Shown here piece after piece: positions 18,040 to 27,759 of a stretch of DNA of 64,000 nt. Position 1 is the first letter of the stretch. Every line of letters starts with the position of its first letter. Source of the DNA: Ancylomarina euxina (lineage in GTDB: Bacteria > Bacteroidota > Bacteroidia > Bacteroidales > Marinifilaceae); NCBI RefSeq assembly GCF_003863355.1, contig NZ_QQWG01000005.1, forward strand, positions 1 through 64,000. The letters are read 5' to 3'. The notes under the pieces were generated by a model, which was not told the DNA's origin, searched no databases, and worked only from the letters and a program-made list of their open reading frames with translations. Made by a program: the position numbers and the translations under genes.

Positions 18040-21000
18040 ATGAAAAATTTGTACTCACATAAAGAGACCAAGCTAATGATTAAAGGTGTTTTAATTGCCT
18101 TAATTGTTATCTTTTGTATAGGTGCTAATGATGTCCATGCTGAAGGAACGAAGCAATTAGCTCCTAAAGCTAGTGATAGAGTCTATACGGCTTTTAATGA
18201 TGCTAAGCATGGGAATTTTGGGAACTACAATAGTACGGATACGGAGCGTATATATATTCATATTAAGGACCCAGCAAATGAGCTAATCTATTTTGGATTT
18301 TCTCAATTTGTAAATAATGGGCATTCACATTCGAGCTCAGTGAATAAAGTTAATACCTGGATGCGTATTAAGGATCCCAATGGGATTGTTGTTTGGCCTA
18401 AATATGGCTCGCATAATGGAGAGAAAGTTCCTGAGAATATGGTTACATCATTGGAGCAGGTAAAGAATGGTCCTAATCAATTATGTGGGGCAGGTGGATA
18501 TAATGCATTTGTTTTTAAGCCAAATAGTGGAGCTGGAGATTATTATATCGAATTTAGTGCTGCGCAAGCAACATATAAGAAAAGAGCTATTTATACGGAG
18601 TGGTGGGATATAACTGTAGCGAGTAAAGGTGCTGGGGCAAAGGCCATTGATGGGCGAGTTTATGCCAAGCAATGGGCTTTAGTCTCTCCACGTATTTCAA
18701 CGTATTGGTACGATAGAGATTTTAACGGAAAGGTATACAGTTACGCGGAGTCTACATCGTATGAAGGAGGTTATGTGACTGAGGTTGATTTTGAAAATTC
18801 AGGATTTAGAGGTGCTCGTTTTAATATAGCCTTTAATTCTACAGGCACTGATAATACTCTCGATTTTGAAGTAAATAGAAAATCAGTTGAGAATAAAAAC
18901 AAACTTTCTCCAGAATATAAAATTTTCTTAAATGAGCCAGACGAAACGGCTTTCCCTTCTGCTGAAGGATATGGGGAATTTATTGTAGATGAAGTAAATA
19001 ATTACCCACGCTTGTTTGGTTGTCCAGGGAAATACTTTTTCCGGGTTGCAGTTGAGAAAAAAGGGCGAATCGATTTGCTTCTTGATTTTCATGGATCTAA
19101 TAATAAATATGATCCTGGAACCAGAGACAGAATTATAACAACTCTATCTCACCCTTTCCCAAATGAGGACGGTGTTCTTATTCGAGATATTGCCTGGGAT
19201 GGATTAGATGGACTAGGGCAGCTGGTTACTGATATAGAATCAGTTTCCTGTGTATTCGATTATTTTCAAGGAACTTTTCATTTCCCCATGTATGATGTGG
19301 AGCATTTGACTAAAGGTATAGTTCCAAGAACAGTTCGACCAGAAACACCTACAGCATACGTGCCAAAGTTATATTGGGATGATAGTAATATTAGAGAGGA
19401 TTTACCTGGTGGTCAACTAAAAGTTGATTTGACAGGTGAAAAAGCACCAAGTCATTATTGGGTTGAATATGAGTACGGTAATGAAAATTCGATTAATACC
19501 TATTGGCATTCATATAGTTCAGGGACAACTAAAACCTGTGTTTTGGAGTTGCCTGAACATACTTGTGATCTTTTTACACCAGGAACAATTAGCGGAACAG
19601 TCTTTAATGATTTGAACCACGATGGTTTAAAAGATGCAGGCGAGTTAGCATTGATGGGTGCTGAGGTTCGATTGTATTGGGATAAGGCCTATAATAAAGT
19701 GATTGACGCAGATGATGAACTGATAGAAACTTTTACAACACAATCATTAGAAGCTTTAGGTTATAATAATGACTTAGGGAATTATATTTTTAAACCTCAA
19801 ATTGGAAGACAATACCTTGTTGAGGTAACCTATGGATCTAATATTATTACAAGTGAGAATCCTCGATCGTATGCAATTTATTCTTCCGGACTTGAGTACT
19901 TTGATCAACATTTTGGTGTTGCAACTTTACCAAAAATAAGCTTAACAGTTTCTGAAAGTACAATTCAAGAGAATAATGAGAGTTCGATCATAACTGCAGA
20001 ATTAGATTATCCATCATTGTTGCCAGTAACAATAACACTAGTTTATGGCGGAACTGCTGAGGCAAGTGATTATAGCTTAACACCTGGTTTGAATGCTAAG
20101 AATTCGAGTACAATTGAAATTCCTGTAGGGGAATTGAGAGGGGAAATTGTTTTGTCTTCAATTCATGATGTTTTGGATGAGGATAATGAAATTGTTGAGA
20201 TTACTGTTTCCACAATTGTAAATGCTGTTAAAGATGGCGTAGTGCGTGAAATAATTACGATTCTAGATGGAAGTAGTTCTATTAGTGATTTAATAGACAG
20301 TGATTCTGATGCCAATTCCATTAGTGAAAATGCGAAGGCAGATGATTTGGTGCATATTACAGCTTTAGCAACAGATGCCGATGGCGATGTGATTACGTAT
20401 CATTTAATAAATGATGCAGGAGGTCGATTCAAGATTGATCTTTCGACAGGCGTTGTGACTGTAGCGGATGCGAGTCTGATTGACTTTGAGATGAATGAGT
20501 CACATATCATAGAAATTGAAGCTCGTAGTTCAGATGGTTCTAAAGTTTCTGAGGAATTTACCATTTTGATCACTGATGTTGATGAAACAGGCGGCGATAC
20601 GGATCATGCTATTACAAATTTGATTGACAATAATCCTTTAAATAATTCTATAAGTGAAAATGCAAAGGCAGATGATTTGGTGCATATTACAGCTTTAGCA
20701 ACAGATGCCGATGGCGATGTGATTACGTATCATTTAATAAATGATGCAGGAGGTCGATTCAAGATTGATCTTTCGACAGGCGTTGTGACTGTAGCGGATG
20801 CGAGTCTGATTGACTTTGAGATGAATGAGTCACATATCATAGAAATTGAAGCTCGTAGTTCAGATGGTTCTAAAGTTTCTGAGGAATTTACCATTTTGAT
20901 CACTGATGTTGATGAAACAGACGGCGATACGGATCATGCTATTACAAATTTGATTGACAATGATCCTTTAAATAATTCCATAAGTGAAAATGCAAAGGCT

Positions 21001-23742
21001 GAAGATTTGGTGCATATTACAGCTTTAGCAACCGATGCTGACGGCGATGTGATTACCTATTATTTAATAAATGATGCAGGAGGTCGATTTAAGATTGATC
21101 TTTCGACAGGCGTTGTGACTGTAGCGGATGCGAGTCTGATTGACTTTGAGATGAATGAGTCACATATGATAGAAATTGAAGCTCGTAGTTCAGATGGTTC
21201 TAAAGTTTCTGAGGAATTTACCATTTTGATCACTGATGTTGATGAAACAGGCGGCGATACGGATCATGCTATTACAAATTTGATTGACAATGATCCTTTA
21301 GATAATTCTATCAGTGAAAATGCAAAGGCAGATGATTTGGCACATATTACAGCTTTAGCAACTGATGCTGACGGCGATGTGATTATCTATTATTTAATAG
21401 ATAATGCAGGAGGTCGATTCAAGATTGATCTTTCGACAGGCGTTGTGACTGTAGCGGATGCGAGTCTGATTGACTTTGAGATGAATGAGTCACATATGAT
21501 AGAAATTGAAGCTCGTAGTTCAGATGGTTCAAAAGTTTCTGAGGAATTTACCATTTTGATCACTGATGTTGATGAAACAGGCGGCGATACGGATCATGCT
21601 ATTACAAATTTGATTGACAATGATCCTTTAGATAATTCCATAAGTGAAAATGCAAAGGCTGATGATTTGGCACATATTACAGCTTTAGCAACAGATGCCG
21701 ATGGCGATGTGATTACCTATCATTTAATAAATGATGCAGGAGGTCGATTCAAGATTGATCTCTCGACAGGTGTTGTGACTGTTTCAGATGCTAGCTTAAT
21801 AGATTTTGAAGTTGATGAATCTCATATGATAGAAATTGAAGCTCGTAGTTCAGATGGTTCTAAAGTTTCTGAGGTATTTATCATTATCATCATCAATGAG
21901 GATGTCGATTCTGATCATCCTATTAGTGATTTGATCGATAATGAAGAGCGAGAGAATGTTATTAGTGAGAATGTTCTAAACGATGCACCTGTTTATATTA
22001 CAGCGCATGCTACCGATCTTGATGATGATGCGATTACTTACCATTTAATTAATGATGATAATGGTCGATTCAAAATTGAAGAAGTTTCAGGAGTTGTAAC
22101 TGTAAAAGATGAAAGTCAGATCGATTTTGAGAAAAATGCGAATCACACTATCCGTATAGAAGCTCGAAGTGCTGATGGTTCTAAAATTGCTGGTGATTTC
22201 CCAATTTTTGTGACTGATATTGATGAATCAGGAGGTGATACAGATCATGCAATTGCCAACTTAATAGACAATGATTCTGCTGATAATATTATTAGCGAAA
22301 TGGAGGTGAATGATTCTCCAGTTCATATCACTGCCTTGGCGACTGATGCCGATGGTGATGCAATTAGTTATCATTTGTTGGATGATGCTGGCGGACGATT
22401 CAAGATTTATGCTTCATCAGGTATTGTTGTGATTGCAGATGAAAGTTTAATTGACTTTGAAGTAGAGAAAACTCATATCATTCGTATAGAGGCACGCAGT
22501 ACTGATGGATCGACAATAGCAGAGAATTTTACGATATCAATTACAGATGTTAATGAAATCTTACAAGCTAATGATGATTATTCGCAAGTAAATGAAGATG
22601 ATGTTCTGAATGGTGAAAACCTGTTGACTAATGATTATAGGGTTCCAAGCACTAATTTGACAATTAATACAAACCCAGTTGTTGATGTAACTAATGGAAG
22701 TTTAGTCATTCATGATGATGGAACATACACTTATACGCCTAAATTGAATTATAGTGGTTCAGATTTATTTACCTACAGTGTTTGTGATGATGGATCGCCT
22801 CAGCAATGTGATCAGGCTACAGTTAATATTACAATTATATCGGTTAACGATGGACCTATAGCCATGAATGATAAAGCTCAGGTGAATGAGGATGAAATAT
22901 TGACTGGCGCAAGTGTTTTAGATAATGATTCGGATGTTGATAGTGATATCTTTGAGATCAACACGTCTCCAATTGAAGATGTTGAGCATGGTAGTTTGAC
23001 TATAAATCCAAATGGAACTTATACTTATATTCCTGATGCCGATTTTAATGGTACAGATATGTTTACTTATGAGGTTTGTGATAATGAAACTTTAACTGCT
23101 TGCGGACAAGCTACAGTGACTATTTCAGTTTTACCAATGAATGATGCTCCACGGGTATTCGACTATGAAATGGAGGTGAAAGAAGCTTCATTGAATAATC
23201 CTATTGATTTGGAAAGTCCTTATGATCCTGATGGTGATGAGCTTTCTGTAAAGATTCTTACAACGGTTGAATTTGGTGAAATCGTTCTTGCAAATGGTCG
23301 AATTCTTAATGATAATGATATTATCTCAGTTGATGATCTTATTAGTATGGAATTTAATACTAGAGAAAGATACATTGGAGAATTGACAATGCTCTATGTG
23401 GTGAGTGATGAAAGTGGCTTATCTACACAAGGGAGAGTTAAGATTATTGTTGTTCCCATTGATGTGTTTATTCCCAATGCGATTACACCCAATAACGATA
23501 ATTTAAATGACAAATTTAAAATTGTAGGTCTGGAGAGATTCCCCGAAAACAGTTTAAAAATTTTTAATAGATGGGGAAATATTGTCTATAAAAAACGTTT
23601 TTACGATAATAGTTGGGATGGTTATGGAAATGTTAAAGGACAAATTTCTAACGACAGGCTTCCGCCAGGAACTTACTATTATATTTTCAAATTTGGAATA
23701 AAGAAACAGCCCTTATCTGGTTACGTTTATATGACTTACTAA
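18040..23742 (+). CDS. Giant cadherin-repeat adhesin with type B T9SS sorting domain
   Basis: About 1900 residues. The frame extends upstream to a TTG at 17995, but the ATG at 18040 gives a normal signal peptide ending near DVHAEG. Domains in order: an N-terminal region of unknown type (18150-19560), an SdrD B-like domain (from about 19575, VFNDLNHDGLKDAGE), a Calx-beta domain (about 19930-20270), seven cadherin-type repeats (20280-22560) with Ca-binding DADGD loops, two tandem Ig/VCBS-like domains (22563-23150), and a C-terminal type B (CHU_C) domain with IPNAITPNNDNLND and FNRWGN. The type B domain directs T9SS export and surface attachment. Adhesion is inferred from the architecture. Confidence 0.93.
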   Translation: MKNLYSHKETKLMIKGVLIALIVIFCIGANDVHAEGTKQLAPKASDRVYTAFNDAKHGNFGNYNSTDTERIYIHIKDPANELIYFGFSQFVNNGHSHSSSVNKVNTWMRIKDPNGIVVWPKYGSHNGEKVPENMVTSLEQVKNGPNQLCGAGGYNAFVFKPNSGAGDYYIEFSAAQATYKKRAIYTEWWDITVASKGAGAKAIDGRVYAKQWALVSPRISTYWYDRDFNGKVYSYAESTSYEGGYVTEVDFENSGFRGARFNIAFNSTGTDNTLDFEVNRKSVENKNKLSPEYKIFLNEPDETAFPSAEGYGEFIVDEVNNYPRLFGCPGKYFFRVAVEKKGRIDLLLDFHGSNNKYDPGTRDRIITTLSHPFPNEDGVLIRDIAWDGLDGLGQLVTDIESVSCVFDYFQGTFHFPMYDVEHLTKGIVPRTVRPETPTAYVPKLYWDDSNIREDLPGGQLKVDLTGEKAPSHYWVEYEYGNENSINTYWHSYSSGTTKTCVLELPEHTCDLFTPGTISGTVFNDLNHDGLKDAGELALMGAEVRLYWDKAYNKVIDADDELIETFTTQSLEALGYNNDLGNYIFKPQIGRQYLVEVTYGSNIITSENPRSYAIYSSGLEYFDQHFGVATLPKISLTVSESTIQENNESSIITAELDYPSLLPVTITLVYGGTAEASDYSLTPGLNAKNSSTIEIPVGELRGEIVLSSIHDVLDEDNEIVEITVSTIVNAVKDGVVREIITILDGSSSISDLIDSDSDANSISENAKADDLVHITALATDADGDVITYHLINDAGGRFKIDLSTGVVTVADASLIDFEMNESHIIEIEARSSDGSKVSEEFTILITDVDETGGDTDHAITNLIDNNPLNNSISENAKADDLVHITALATDADGDVITYHLINDAGGRFKIDLSTGVVTVADASLIDFEMNESHIIEIEARSSDGSKVSEEFTILITDVDETDGDTDHAITNLIDNDPLNNSISENAKAEDLVHITALATDADGDVITYYLINDAGGRFKIDLSTGVVTVADASLIDFEMNESHMIEIEARSSDGSKVSEEFTILITDVDETGGDTDHAITNLIDNDPLDNSISENAKADDLAHITALATDADGDVIIYYLIDNAGGRFKIDLSTGVVTVADASLIDFEMNESHMIEIEARSSDGSKVSEEFTILITDVDETGGDTDHAITNLIDNDPLDNSISENAKADDLAHITALATDADGDVITYHLINDAGGRFKIDLSTGVVTVSDASLIDFEVDESHMIEIEARSSDGSKVSEVFIIIIINEDVDSDHPISDLIDNEERENVISENVLNDAPVYITAHATDLDDDAITYHLINDDNGRFKIEEVSGVVTVKDESQIDFEKNANHTIRIEARSADGSKIAGDFPIFVTDIDESGGDTDHAIANLIDNDSADNIISEMEVNDSPVHITALATDADGDAISYHLLDDAGGRFKIYASSGIVVIADESLIDFEVEKTHIIRIEARSTDGSTIAENFTISITDVNEILQANDDYSQVNEDDVLNGENLLTNDYRVPSTNLTINTNPVVDVTNGSLVIHDDGTYTYTPKLNYSGSDLFTYSVCDDGSPQQCDQATVNITIISVNDGPIAMNDKAQVNEDEILTGASVLDNDSDVDSDIFEINTSPIEDVEHGSLTINPNGTYTYIPDADFNGTDMFTYEVCDNETLTACGQATVTISVLPMNDAPRVFDYEMEVKEASLNNPIDLESPYDPDGDELSVKILTTVEFGEIVLANGRILNDNDIISVDDLISMEFNTRERYIGELTMLYVVSDESGLSTQGRVKIIVVPIDVFIPNAITPNNDNLNDKFKIVGLERFPENSLKIFNRWGNIVYKKRFYDNSWDGYGNVKGQISNDRLPPGTYYYIFKFGIKKQPLSGYVYMTY
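20281..22560 (+). repeat. Tandem cadherin-coding repeats of 330 bases, five nearly identical
   Basis: The same sequence recurs at 330-base steps: the GA[TA]GATTTGG marker falls at 20341, 20671, 21001, 21331 and 21661. Copies 1-4 differ at only scattered bases over most of their length; copy 5 changes over in its second half, and two further copies (from about 21940 and 22270) are clearly diverged. The near-identity at silent sites points to recent tandem duplication or homogenisation. Confidence 0.95.
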
Positions 23743-23752
23743 TAAAATCTAG

Positions 23753-23785
23753 AAATGCCACTTAATTATTTATGTGGCATTTTTT
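23753..23785. terminator. Terminator between the adhesin and the barrel gene
   Basis: A 9-base stem (23753-23761 with 23774-23782) and a T-run 10 bases after the adhesin stop codon. The convergent gene ends at 23784, so the hairpin is shared or overlaps that gene's last bases. Confidence 0.8.
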
Positions 23786-25847
23786 ATAAACTAAGTTTAA
23801 GCTGTAATTTAATTTCTGATTTTGTGTCTCCTGAAATTTCTGATTTGCCAGAACCAATATTTTTGGTGTTGCTATATTGCGTACGTGCATATCGAATATA
23901 CAGACTGGCTGATCTATTGAACTTGTATCTGAAATTGAAGTAAAAACGTGATCCCTTATTGAAATAAGCTGGTATTGAAAATGCATATAGGATGTCATTT
24001 TCGTAGGCATAAATTCTGGTGTTGAACGAGTCGGTGTCGAATAGAGCATAACGAATGCTTGTTGTAAATGGTAGTTGACTATGATGATAGATAAGATCCT
24101 GATATAGGAGATAGCCATTTTCTTTCTTAGATTTTTTGTATTCCGATAATTCTAAACGATTCCTAATTTCCCAGTTCTCATTAAGTTTAGCCGATAAATG
24201 GAGACGATACTGTTTTTTCGAGATATCTATTGGGGTTTTTATCTTTTCATCATTTGTGTTCTCAGGTTTAATTTCGTGCTTATATCTAAAATAGACTGAG
24301 AGTCTTTTGTTCGGATTAAATTCTATTTGAGAAAGATAATCACGCCCAGTTGTTGGGGAACTAACGCGATACTTGAGCCAAGGGAATTCGTATAGGTCAT
24401 AATAGGCTAAAACGGTCCATTTAGGGTAAGGATGAAATTCAGCTCCAAAATAGATTCCTTCTTCGTTTTGAGTGCCAGATTGTTCTCCAAAGGCATTACC
24501 ATAAAGAGCTTGGTAATCCTTATCGTAATTTCGATAAATGACTTCTAAGGATAATTGAGGATGTGCCTGCAACTGCATACCCTGTAGAATGGCATGACCA
24601 CCTGATTTACTTTGTCCAACTTCACCATACCAATGTATTTTCTTATATCGAGTTTCGTAGTAGGCACTCAGGTTATGGTTTTCTTTTCCTGAAAAATCAT
24701 AAACCTTATAAAAATCATCTGTATTATTAGCAAGTTCTGGTGAAAATTGAGATTTTAGAAATGAAGCTCCAAATTCGACATTGTTTAGGCTGAAAAGCAA
24801 TGTACTACCCCATACTTTTTCATCGAGCTTATCCTTTTGCTCCGATTCACTATATGAACGATGAAGTCCTGTGTTAACAATACTTTTTGTGAAGCCATTT
24901 TCAATGCTTGCATCTCTTTTTTTTGATGAAGCAAAAGCCGTTAAATTAATGTTTTTTAGAAGTTGGATTTGGATTGCGCCTCCTCTGAAAAATAGATTTT
25001 CGTCAGTTGAATGATAGGATTTTATACCCTGAAGTCTTTTGGCATTTTGAGTGGTAAAGGTTGATTTGCCAGATCCTAAACCTGACCAAAGACTTAAGCC
25101 TTGCCCAAATTTAACATGGTAATCTCCAATATTAATTTGGCGAATTGTACCCTTGCCCTTATATTCTACAAAAGCGGAGTAAAAGTCGAATCCATTGGTA
25201 TTAATTCCCTTGAAAAATGGTTCGCCAGCATCATTTTCGGCGGTAAAACCAAATTCAATATTCTTTTTAGGAGAGCTGTATTTATAGCGCGTATAATATT
25301 TCCATTCATTGCCAAGATATCGAGGATTGTTTTTGGGAACCATTGGTTCATCTTCTTCGAAATAATAGGTTTTATAGCCCTCTTCTTGTTCTAATGTTCT
25401 TTGAGTTTTGGCTAGAATAAAATGTTTGGCTCTACTTTTTGTTGGAATTGAAATTTTTTGAGAGTCAATTCCTAAGCTTGTGAAAGGAATTATTTTCTGA
25501 AGTATAGAATAGCTGAAACCATCCAGTAATCTAAGTTCGTAAAAGCTATAAATAAGGCCATTTTCTTTTCGGTAATCCAAGATATTTTGGATTTGATAGT
25601 CTGAAAGAAGAAGCAATTGTTCTAAATCATCTTTGTCAGCATTATTTAAGTTAATTGGATTGTCGTATAATTCATTGAATTTCTCTAGTAAGTTGGTGTA
25701 ATCTAAATTTTCATCGCTGTTTTCAGCAATATTCTCTATCATTTTCTCAATAATATCATTTCTACTTGCTGTATTTTGTCCGATAAGCTTCGTGCATACA
25801 AGAAATATAATGGTGAGAATACTTATTATAGATTTAAAAGGAAGCAT
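23784..25847 (-). CDS. Helix-hairpin-helix domain protein with outer-membrane barrel
   Basis: The 687-residue protein has an N-terminal signal peptide, then a helix-hairpin-helix-like pair (about residues 60-125: NLNNADKDDLEQLLLLSDYQ, then ILDYRKENG and FYELRLLDGFS), then about 500 residues of alternating beta pattern ending QLKLSL, as in a large outer-membrane barrel. The HHH module resembles ComEA, which binds DNA, but here it is attached to a barrel and no DNA role is shown. The combination is common in Bacteroidota and its role is unknown. It follows a second barrel gene with 9 bases between, so the two form an operon. Confidence 0.75.
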   Translation of the reverse strand: MLPFKSIISILTIIFLVCTKLIGQNTASRNDIIEKMIENIAENSDENLDYTNLLEKFNELYDNPINLNNADKDDLEQLLLLSDYQIQNILDYRKENGLIYSFYELRLLDGFSYSILQKIIPFTSLGIDSQKISIPTKSRAKHFILAKTQRTLEQEEGYKTYYFEEDEPMVPKNNPRYLGNEWKYYTRYKYSSPKKNIEFGFTAENDAGEPFFKGINTNGFDFYSAFVEYKGKGTIRQINIGDYHVKFGQGLSLWSGLGSGKSTFTTQNAKRLQGIKSYHSTDENLFFRGGAIQIQLLKNINLTAFASSKKRDASIENGFTKSIVNTGLHRSYSESEQKDKLDEKVWGSTLLFSLNNVEFGASFLKSQFSPELANNTDDFYKVYDFSGKENHNLSAYYETRYKKIHWYGEVGQSKSGGHAILQGMQLQAHPQLSLEVIYRNYDKDYQALYGNAFGEQSGTQNEEGIYFGAEFHPYPKWTVLAYYDLYEFPWLKYRVSSPTTGRDYLSQIEFNPNKRLSVYFRYKHEIKPENTNDEKIKTPIDISKKQYRLHLSAKLNENWEIRNRLELSEYKKSKKENGYLLYQDLIYHHSQLPFTTSIRYALFDTDSFNTRIYAYENDILYAFSIPAYFNKGSRFYFNFRYKFNRSASLYIRYARTQYSNTKNIGSGKSEISGDTKSEIKLQLKLSL

Positions 25848-25856
25848 AGCTATATC

Positions 25857-26672
25857 TTAAAATGAGATATTGAGATCAAAAGAAGGTGTATAGCCTAGAT
25901 TTTGATGTTTTGAGTAGGCTAAGTTTATTTTCATCATTTTATATTGATATCCCAAACCGAAGCTAATTTGGTCGGGATGATTTGAAACACCAAGACGAAT
26001 AAAAAGGTTCTCGAGAAGCTTATGCTCAAAGCCAACTTTTAACCGTATATCATGGTCGAAATCTTTCTCGACTTCTGAGTTAAGCATCGTTTCCTTTGAT
26101 AAATGCCACGAAAAACCTAAGCGTGCAACAGTTGGAATGGCTTCATCAAAATATAGGGTTTCAAATTTCTCCTGAGTCGGATTAAAAAGATGGAAGCCTA
26201 CATAAAAGGCAGAAAATATTTCAGCTAATAAACCAATTTCGAAGTTATACTTGCTCTGCTCTCCATAAACTTGATTGAGTCTAACACGCATTTGATTGAG
26301 TTGAACGCTAGCCCAGAAATGTTGACCTAAGGCTTTAGAATAACCAAACCCAATTTTACTCTCTTTGTATAAATCTGATCCAAATTGCGAGTAATTAAGA
26401 TTAAAACCACCCAATTTTGTGGGGAGATATAAAGCAATGGCTTTGGTGCTTAAATCCTCAATCTGAAATCGATTTTCGTAAAATACGCCTAATTGGATTT
26501 TTTTGAGTTTGGCCAAGGCAGCTTGGTTATTGTAGTTTGCCCAAATATCAAATGAAGAAACTGATGTCTTTGCCATGGCATTTGATCGTGCACCTCCTAA
26601 ATGATTTTCAGAAGATGCCTGACCGAAGTAAGGTAAAAGTAGTAACAATAGGAAAAGTTTGATCGATTTCAT
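25857..26672 (-). CDS. PorV/FadL-like outer-membrane protein
   Basis: The start was set at the ATG giving MKSIKLF, which begins a good signal peptide; the frame reaches 26693. The mature protein opens with GGARSNAMAKTSVSSFDIWANYNNQAALA, a pattern typical of the PorV/PorQ/FadL group, in which Asn-Pro or Asn-Gln follows a short helix plugging the barrel. It ends with SFDLNISF, a barrel-type C terminus. It is shorter than PorV itself. It is probably co-transcribed with the HHH-barrel gene downstream. A function in transport or secretion is only inferred. Confidence 0.7.
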   Translation of the reverse strand: MKSIKLFLLLLLLPYFGQASSENHLGGARSNAMAKTSVSSFDIWANYNNQAALAKLKKIQLGVFYENRFQIEDLSTKAIALYLPTKLGGFNLNYSQFGSDLYKESKIGFGYSKALGQHFWASVQLNQMRVRLNQVYGEQSKYNFEIGLLAEIFSAFYVGFHLFNPTQEKFETLYFDEAIPTVARLGFSWHLSKETMLNSEVEKDFDHDIRLKVGFEHKLLENLFIRLGVSNHPDQISFGLGYQYKMMKINLAYSKHQNLGYTPSFDLNISF

Positions 26673-26761
26673 TGCTAAATATTTTAAGATCAAACATGAA
26701 GTTAGTGTAGAATTATTAATATGTCAAATATTAAATTATTTTAAGCTTATGGTTTTGAGTA

Positions 26762-26801
26762 AAAAAAAATCCGCAAAGTAAATAGACTTACTTTGCGGAT
26801 T
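26762..26801 (-). terminator. Terminator of purE
   Basis: A perfect 14-base stem (26768-26781 with 26788-26801) with a 6-base loop; on the minus strand a run of T follows. It lies about 45 bases after the purE stop. Confidence 0.85.
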
Positions 26802-26846
26802 AATATTGAATGTGTTTTTACTGATAAATCGGATAGATGTTTATTC

Positions 26847-27350
26847 TCAAACTCTATACTCATATTTTACGGTAGCCAATTCTTCATTTGCTTTAACGAT
26901 CTTCTGTTTTAGGCTTTCTTTGAATTTAATAACTTCAGCTTGAAGTGCCTCGTCACCCGATGCAATAATTTGAGCAGCTAAAATACCAGCATTCATTGCA
27001 CCATTTATAGCAACTGTTGCAACAGGAATTCCAGGAGGCATTTGTGCAATAGCAAGTAGGGCATCCATGCCATCCAGACTCGCTTTAATGGGTACACCAA
27101 TCACAGGAAGTGGAGTCATAGCTGCAATTACACCTGGTAAATGTGCTGCCATACCTGCACCTGCAATAATTACTTTAATACCATTATCCATTGCGCCTTT
27201 CGCAAAAACTTCAACTTCTTCTGGTGTACGGTGTGCCGATAAGGCATTTATTGAGAATGGAATCTTAAAATCGTTTAAAATTTGGGCGGCCTTTTCCATA
27301 ACTGGAAGATCCGAAGTACTTCCCATGATAATACTAACTTTCGCTTTCAT
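26847..27350 (-). CDS. purE: 5-(carboxyamino)imidazole ribonucleotide mutase
   Basis: The 167-residue class I PurE interconverts N5-carboxyaminoimidazole ribonucleotide and 4-carboxy-AIR in purine synthesis. The motifs GSTSDLPVM (10-18) and SAHRTPE (38-44, with the catalytic His) are present, as is the GAGMAAHLPGV segment. The length is normal. The partner purK is not in the window; the next plus-strand gene is the purine salvage enzyme hpt, which is divergently transcribed. Confidence 0.95.
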   Translation of the reverse strand: MKAKVSIIMGSTSDLPVMEKAAQILNDFKIPFSINALSAHRTPEEVEVFAKGAMDNGIKVIIAGAGMAAHLPGVIAAMTPLPVIGVPIKASLDGMDALLAIAQMPPGIPVATVAINGAMNAGILAAQIIASGDEALQAEVIKFKESLKQKIVKANEELATVKYEYRV

Positions 27351-27759
27351 CGTGTTTTAATTGGTGGATTTATAAAATTAATAACAAAAAATTGTACTTT
27401 TGTCGCCAAGTAAGAATTGTTTTAGTTCTATATGATCAACAAACATATGGTTGCTTTTGCTTAAGGCAAAAATGGAAAAAATATATGGATGTTACATTAT
27501 GGATTTAAAACTTTTTTTTTATCCTTTAAATGCTTTGTTTTGATATGCTTACGGCTGTTGTGTAGCTTGGATGCAACTTGGTGTTTACAGAGTGATGAAT
27601 CTTGGACGTTTATTTTCTTTAATGAAAATAAAATGGCTTACTTGGGAATAAAATTAAAAGAATAATCACCTAACGGAAGCATTAATTTAATTCCATTTGG
27701 AATTTTATGAGGCGAACTCTTTCCAAAAGAATAGGGAAGGCAAATAAAATTATAGACAG
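27351..27759. other. Intergenic region between purE and hpt, possible long hpt leader
   Basis: About 410 bases between divergent purine genes. A plus-strand TACTTTTG at 27395-27402 followed by TCGCC fits a -7 element and start site, although no TTG lies 19-21 bases upstream. If it is used, hpt has a leader of about 350 bases. A purine riboswitch was looked for and not recognised. No gene is seen. Confidence 0.4.

Noticed and set aside
20281-21900. Regular direct repeats considered as a CRISPR or satellite array
   Set aside because: The 330-base period is in frame and encodes cadherin domains; there are no short repeats with unique spacers.
23762-24118. A 118-codon minus-strand frame at the end of the HHH-barrel gene
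   Set aside because: It is an alternate frame inside the 687-residue gene, whose signal peptide and barrel pattern are convincing.
27403-27759. A purine riboswitch upstream of hpt
   Set aside because: The conserved junction and loop sequences of known purine, guanidine or PRPP riboswitches were not found.
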